Origin: Flavobacterium psychrophilum
GTDB taxonomy: Bacteria; Bacteroidota; Bacteroidia; Flavobacteriales; Flavobacteriaceae
Reading direction: 5' to 3'
Length of the DNA stretch: 27,571 nt
Assembly (NCBI GenBank): GCA_022729635.1
Contig: DZAU01000002.1
Coordinates: 23,128 to 50,698 of the forward strand
The position numbers and the translations under genes were made by a program. This document shows positions 26,072 to 27,571 of this stretch, in pieces (the first letter of the stretch is position 1; each line of letters starts with the position of its first letter). Under the pieces are notes generated by a model that saw only the letters and a program-made list of their open reading frames with translations, had not been told where the DNA came from and searched no databases.

Positions 26072-26698
26072 ATGGAAATAATAAATATATCTACGAAACG
26101 ACTTAAATTACGAAACCTTCTATTGACAGACCTTTCTGATTTTCATATTTATCGTTCCAACCCAGAAGTTACAAAATATCAAGGTTTTGATGTTATGACA
26201 ATTAAACAAGCCGAAGAGTTTATTAAAGACAACTCGACAAAGCATTTTGGTAAATCAGGAGAATGGGTGCAGTACGGAATTGAAAATAGTGAAACAGCGA
26301 AACTTATTGGCGACTTCGCAATAAAACTTGACCCGTATGATACAAGAATTGCGGAAATTGGAATAACTATTTCACATCTTGAACAAAGAAAAGGTTACGC
26401 CAAAGAAGTTATTTTGGGTATTCTGACTTTTTTATTTGACACAAAAGAAATACACCGAGTTGTTGAGATAGTGGACACAGAAAATATTGCATCAATAAAC
26501 CTGCTAAAATGCACAGGATTTAAACAAGAAGGACACTTCATTGAAAATATATTCTTTAAAGGAAAGTGGGGAAGTGAATTTCAATATGCAATGTTGAAAC
26601 GAGAATGGGACGAAAGAAAGTCATACTATTTGACCAGCAAAAACAACGCACCACTAATGTTGATTGTACATCTTCTAACTAATATGAACTTTTGCTAA
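26072..26698 (+). CDS. GNAT-family N-acetyltransferase (RimJ/RimL-like) with extra C-terminal tail
   Basis: A 208-residue GNAT acetyltransferase that would move an acetyl group from acetyl-CoA to an amine. The start ISTKRLKLRNLLLTDLSDFHIYRSNPEV is typical of the RimJ/RimL-like group. The acetyl-CoA loop is EQRKGYAKE (Q105, G108, A110), and the TENIASINLLKCTGFKQEGHF motif (about 136-156) is conserved. Relatives usually end near the YAMLKREW segment (about 172-179). Here about 25-30 more residues follow, partly hydrophobic (NNAPLMLIVHLLTNMNFC), which look like read-through into formerly non-coding DNA. It lies 64 bases after the ATP-grasp gene without a clear promoter between, so co-transcription is likely. 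The substrate is unknown. Confidence 0.88.
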   Translation: MEIINISTKRLKLRNLLLTDLSDFHIYRSNPEVTKYQGFDVMTIKQAEEFIKDNSTKHFGKSGEWVQYGIENSETAKLIGDFAIKLDPYDTRIAEIGITISHLEQRKGYAKEVILGILTFLFDTKEIHRVVEIVDTENIASINLLKCTGFKQEGHFIENIFFKGKWGSEFQYAMLKREWDERKSYYLTSKNNAPLMLIVHLLTNMNFC

Positions 26699-26745
26699 AA
26701 GAGTATTTTGTTGTTCATTCAAAGGTGAAAGTTTGTTTTTGTGAT

Positions 26746-26763
26746 TTGAAAATTAATTTTCAA
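26746..26763. promoter_or_regulatory. 18-base perfect palindrome upstream of the dipeptidase gene
   Basis: TTGAAAATTAATTTTCAA reads the same on both strands. It ends 11 bases before a -7-like box and so covers the place where the -33 box would be. It could be an operator for a dimeric regulator. Being fully AT-rich apart from two positions, it may also occur by chance. Confidence 0.4.
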
Positions 26764-26774
26764 GTTATTTATAT

Positions 26775-26782
26775 TACATTTG
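26775..26782 (+). promoter_or_regulatory. Possible -7 element of the dipeptidase gene
   Basis: TACATTTG matches TAnnTTTG and lies 40 bases before the dipeptidase ATG. No TTG is found at 19-22 bases upstream; the nearest TTTG (26745-26748) is 26 bases away and inside the palindrome. Confidence 0.45.
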
Positions 26783-26822
26783 ATAATTAAAACGGTTCGT
26801 TTACCAAATCTACTCCTTTAAT

Positions 26823-27571
26823 ATGAAAACAAAACTTCTACTATTCGGTCTAATCCTATCACAACAAATTATAGCTCAATCCTATCAAAAAATCCATGCC
26901 AAAGCCATTGTAGTGGACTCTCACAATGATATCCTGATGCAAACTATGGATAAAGGACTTTTAATTGACAAAGATCTGAAAGGACTTACCCACAGCGATT
27001 TGGCTAGATGGAAACAAGGAGGAGTTGACGTTCAATTGTTTTCGGTTTTTTGTGACGGCGAACAAAAAAATCCTTATGCTTTTGCCATTAGAGAAATGGA
27101 TTCAGTAGATGCTGTGGTAAAACGCAACCCGGATAAAATTGTAAAAGTGGCCAACAGCAAAGAATTATTCAAGGCAGTAAATCAAAAAAAACTGGCCGCA
27201 ATGTTTGGCGTTGAAGGCGGTCACATGATCGAAAACAATTTAGATAATTTGGATTATTTCTTTAATCGTGGCACAAGATATATGACACTTACTTGGAACA
27301 ATTCGACAGACTGGGCAACAAGTGCTTTCGACGAAACTTTCAAAAAGGATTTAACTCATAAGGGTTTAACAGATTTTGGCAAACAAGTCGTGCAGCGAAT
27401 GAACTCGTTGGGAATGTTGGTTGATGTCAGCCACGTGGGTGAAGAAACTTTCAAGGATGTGATAAATACAACTACAAAACCAATAATTGCCACACATAGC
27501 TGTGTGTATAATTTATGTCCGCATCAAAGAAATCTAAAAGATTATCAAATACAAGCCATCGCAAAAAATGG
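26823..27571 (+). CDS. Membrane dipeptidase, peptidase family M19 (3' end outside window)
   Basis: The frame starts with ATG at 26823 and is open to the window edge: 249 complete codons of a protein usually near 400. A signal peptide (about residues 1-19, ending QQIIAQ) indicates export. It then follows the renal-dipeptidase family: the zinc-binding DSHNDIL (H34, D36), the bridging glutamate in FGVEGGHMIE (E131), LTWNNSTDWATS, the VDVSHVGEETF histidine (H204) and IIATHS (H225). All visible metal ligands are intact. It would cleave dipeptides in the periplasm or at the outer membrane. It is on the same strand as the ATP-grasp and GNAT genes but 124 bases downstream with its own possible promoter. 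Confidence 0.92.
   Translation, partial: MKTKLLLFGLILSQQIIAQSYQKIHAKAIVVDSHNDILMQTMDKGLLIDKDLKGLTHSDLARWKQGGVDVQLFSVFCDGEQKNPYAFAIREMDSVDAVVKRNPDKIVKVANSKELFKAVNQKKLAAMFGVEGGHMIENNLDNLDYFFNRGTRYMTLTWNNSTDWATSAFDETFKKDLTHKGLTDFGKQVVQRMNSLGMLVDVSHVGEETFKDVINTTTKPIIATHSCVYNLCPHQRNLKDYQIQAIAKN

Noticed and set aside
26823..27571. Dipeptidase as a truncated or broken gene
   Set aside because: The frame stays open to the window edge with all metal-binding motifs in order, so it is cut by the window only.

Overview
The window looks like the chromosome of a flavobacterium (Bacteroidota, probably Flavobacterium or a close relative). It is AT-rich, and genes are not preceded by clear Shine-Dalgarno sequences. 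Three promoters fit the Bacteroidota consensus TTTG or TTG, 19 nt, TAnnTTTG exactly (upstream of rpsF, bamD and fabV). The protein set also fits the phylum: an Oar-type TonB-dependent receptor, a PorD/DUF4835 protein linked to type IX secretion, the flavobacterial families DUF6913 and DUF6495, FabV, and a BamD-RpoZ-CoaBC-PorD-RecN gene order.

Layout. Positions 1-1827 (minus) hold a short operon: glycosyltransferase 2, coaE, then a sensor histidine kinase cut by the window edge. fabV (1958-3148) has its own promoter and terminator. From 8130 down to 3209 runs a tight minus-strand operon, bamD-rpoZ-coaBC-porD-recN, followed upstream by DUF6913-dapA (9680-8266). Divergently, 9728-11463 (plus) carries a 5'-nucleotidase split into two exported proteins: the C-terminal domain as a lipoprotein, then the metallophosphatase domain with a Tat-like signal. 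These converge on the minus-strand run DUF6495-ligA-YhhN (14706-11449). 14886-18083 is a large TonB-dependent receptor with its own terminator. 18181-19326 is the ribosomal operon rpsF-rpsR-rplI, with a canonical promoter, a canonical terminator and a GC-rich structured spacer just before rplI. A LytTR response regulator (19492-20187, plus) converges on nadC-YihY-priA (24534-20184, minus). The right end (24826-27571, plus) looks more like accessory DNA: an unassigned ATP-grasp ligase, a GNAT acetyltransferase with an odd C-terminal tail, and the start of an exported M19 dipeptidase.

Most of the window is housekeeping: coenzyme A synthesis (coaE, coaBC), lysine/cell-wall precursor (dapA), NAD synthesis (nadC), fatty acid synthesis (fabV), DNA repair and replication (recN, ligA, priA), ribosome, and outer-membrane biogenesis/secretion (bamD, porD, TonB receptor). 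No tRNA, rRNA, CRISPR array, transposase or prophage gene was recognised. No gene-free stretch exceeds 300 bases; the longest is 24535-24825. The points most worth a second look are the ATP-grasp/GNAT pair, the structured leader before rplI, the split nucleotidase, and three different inverted-repeat elements in intergenic gaps.
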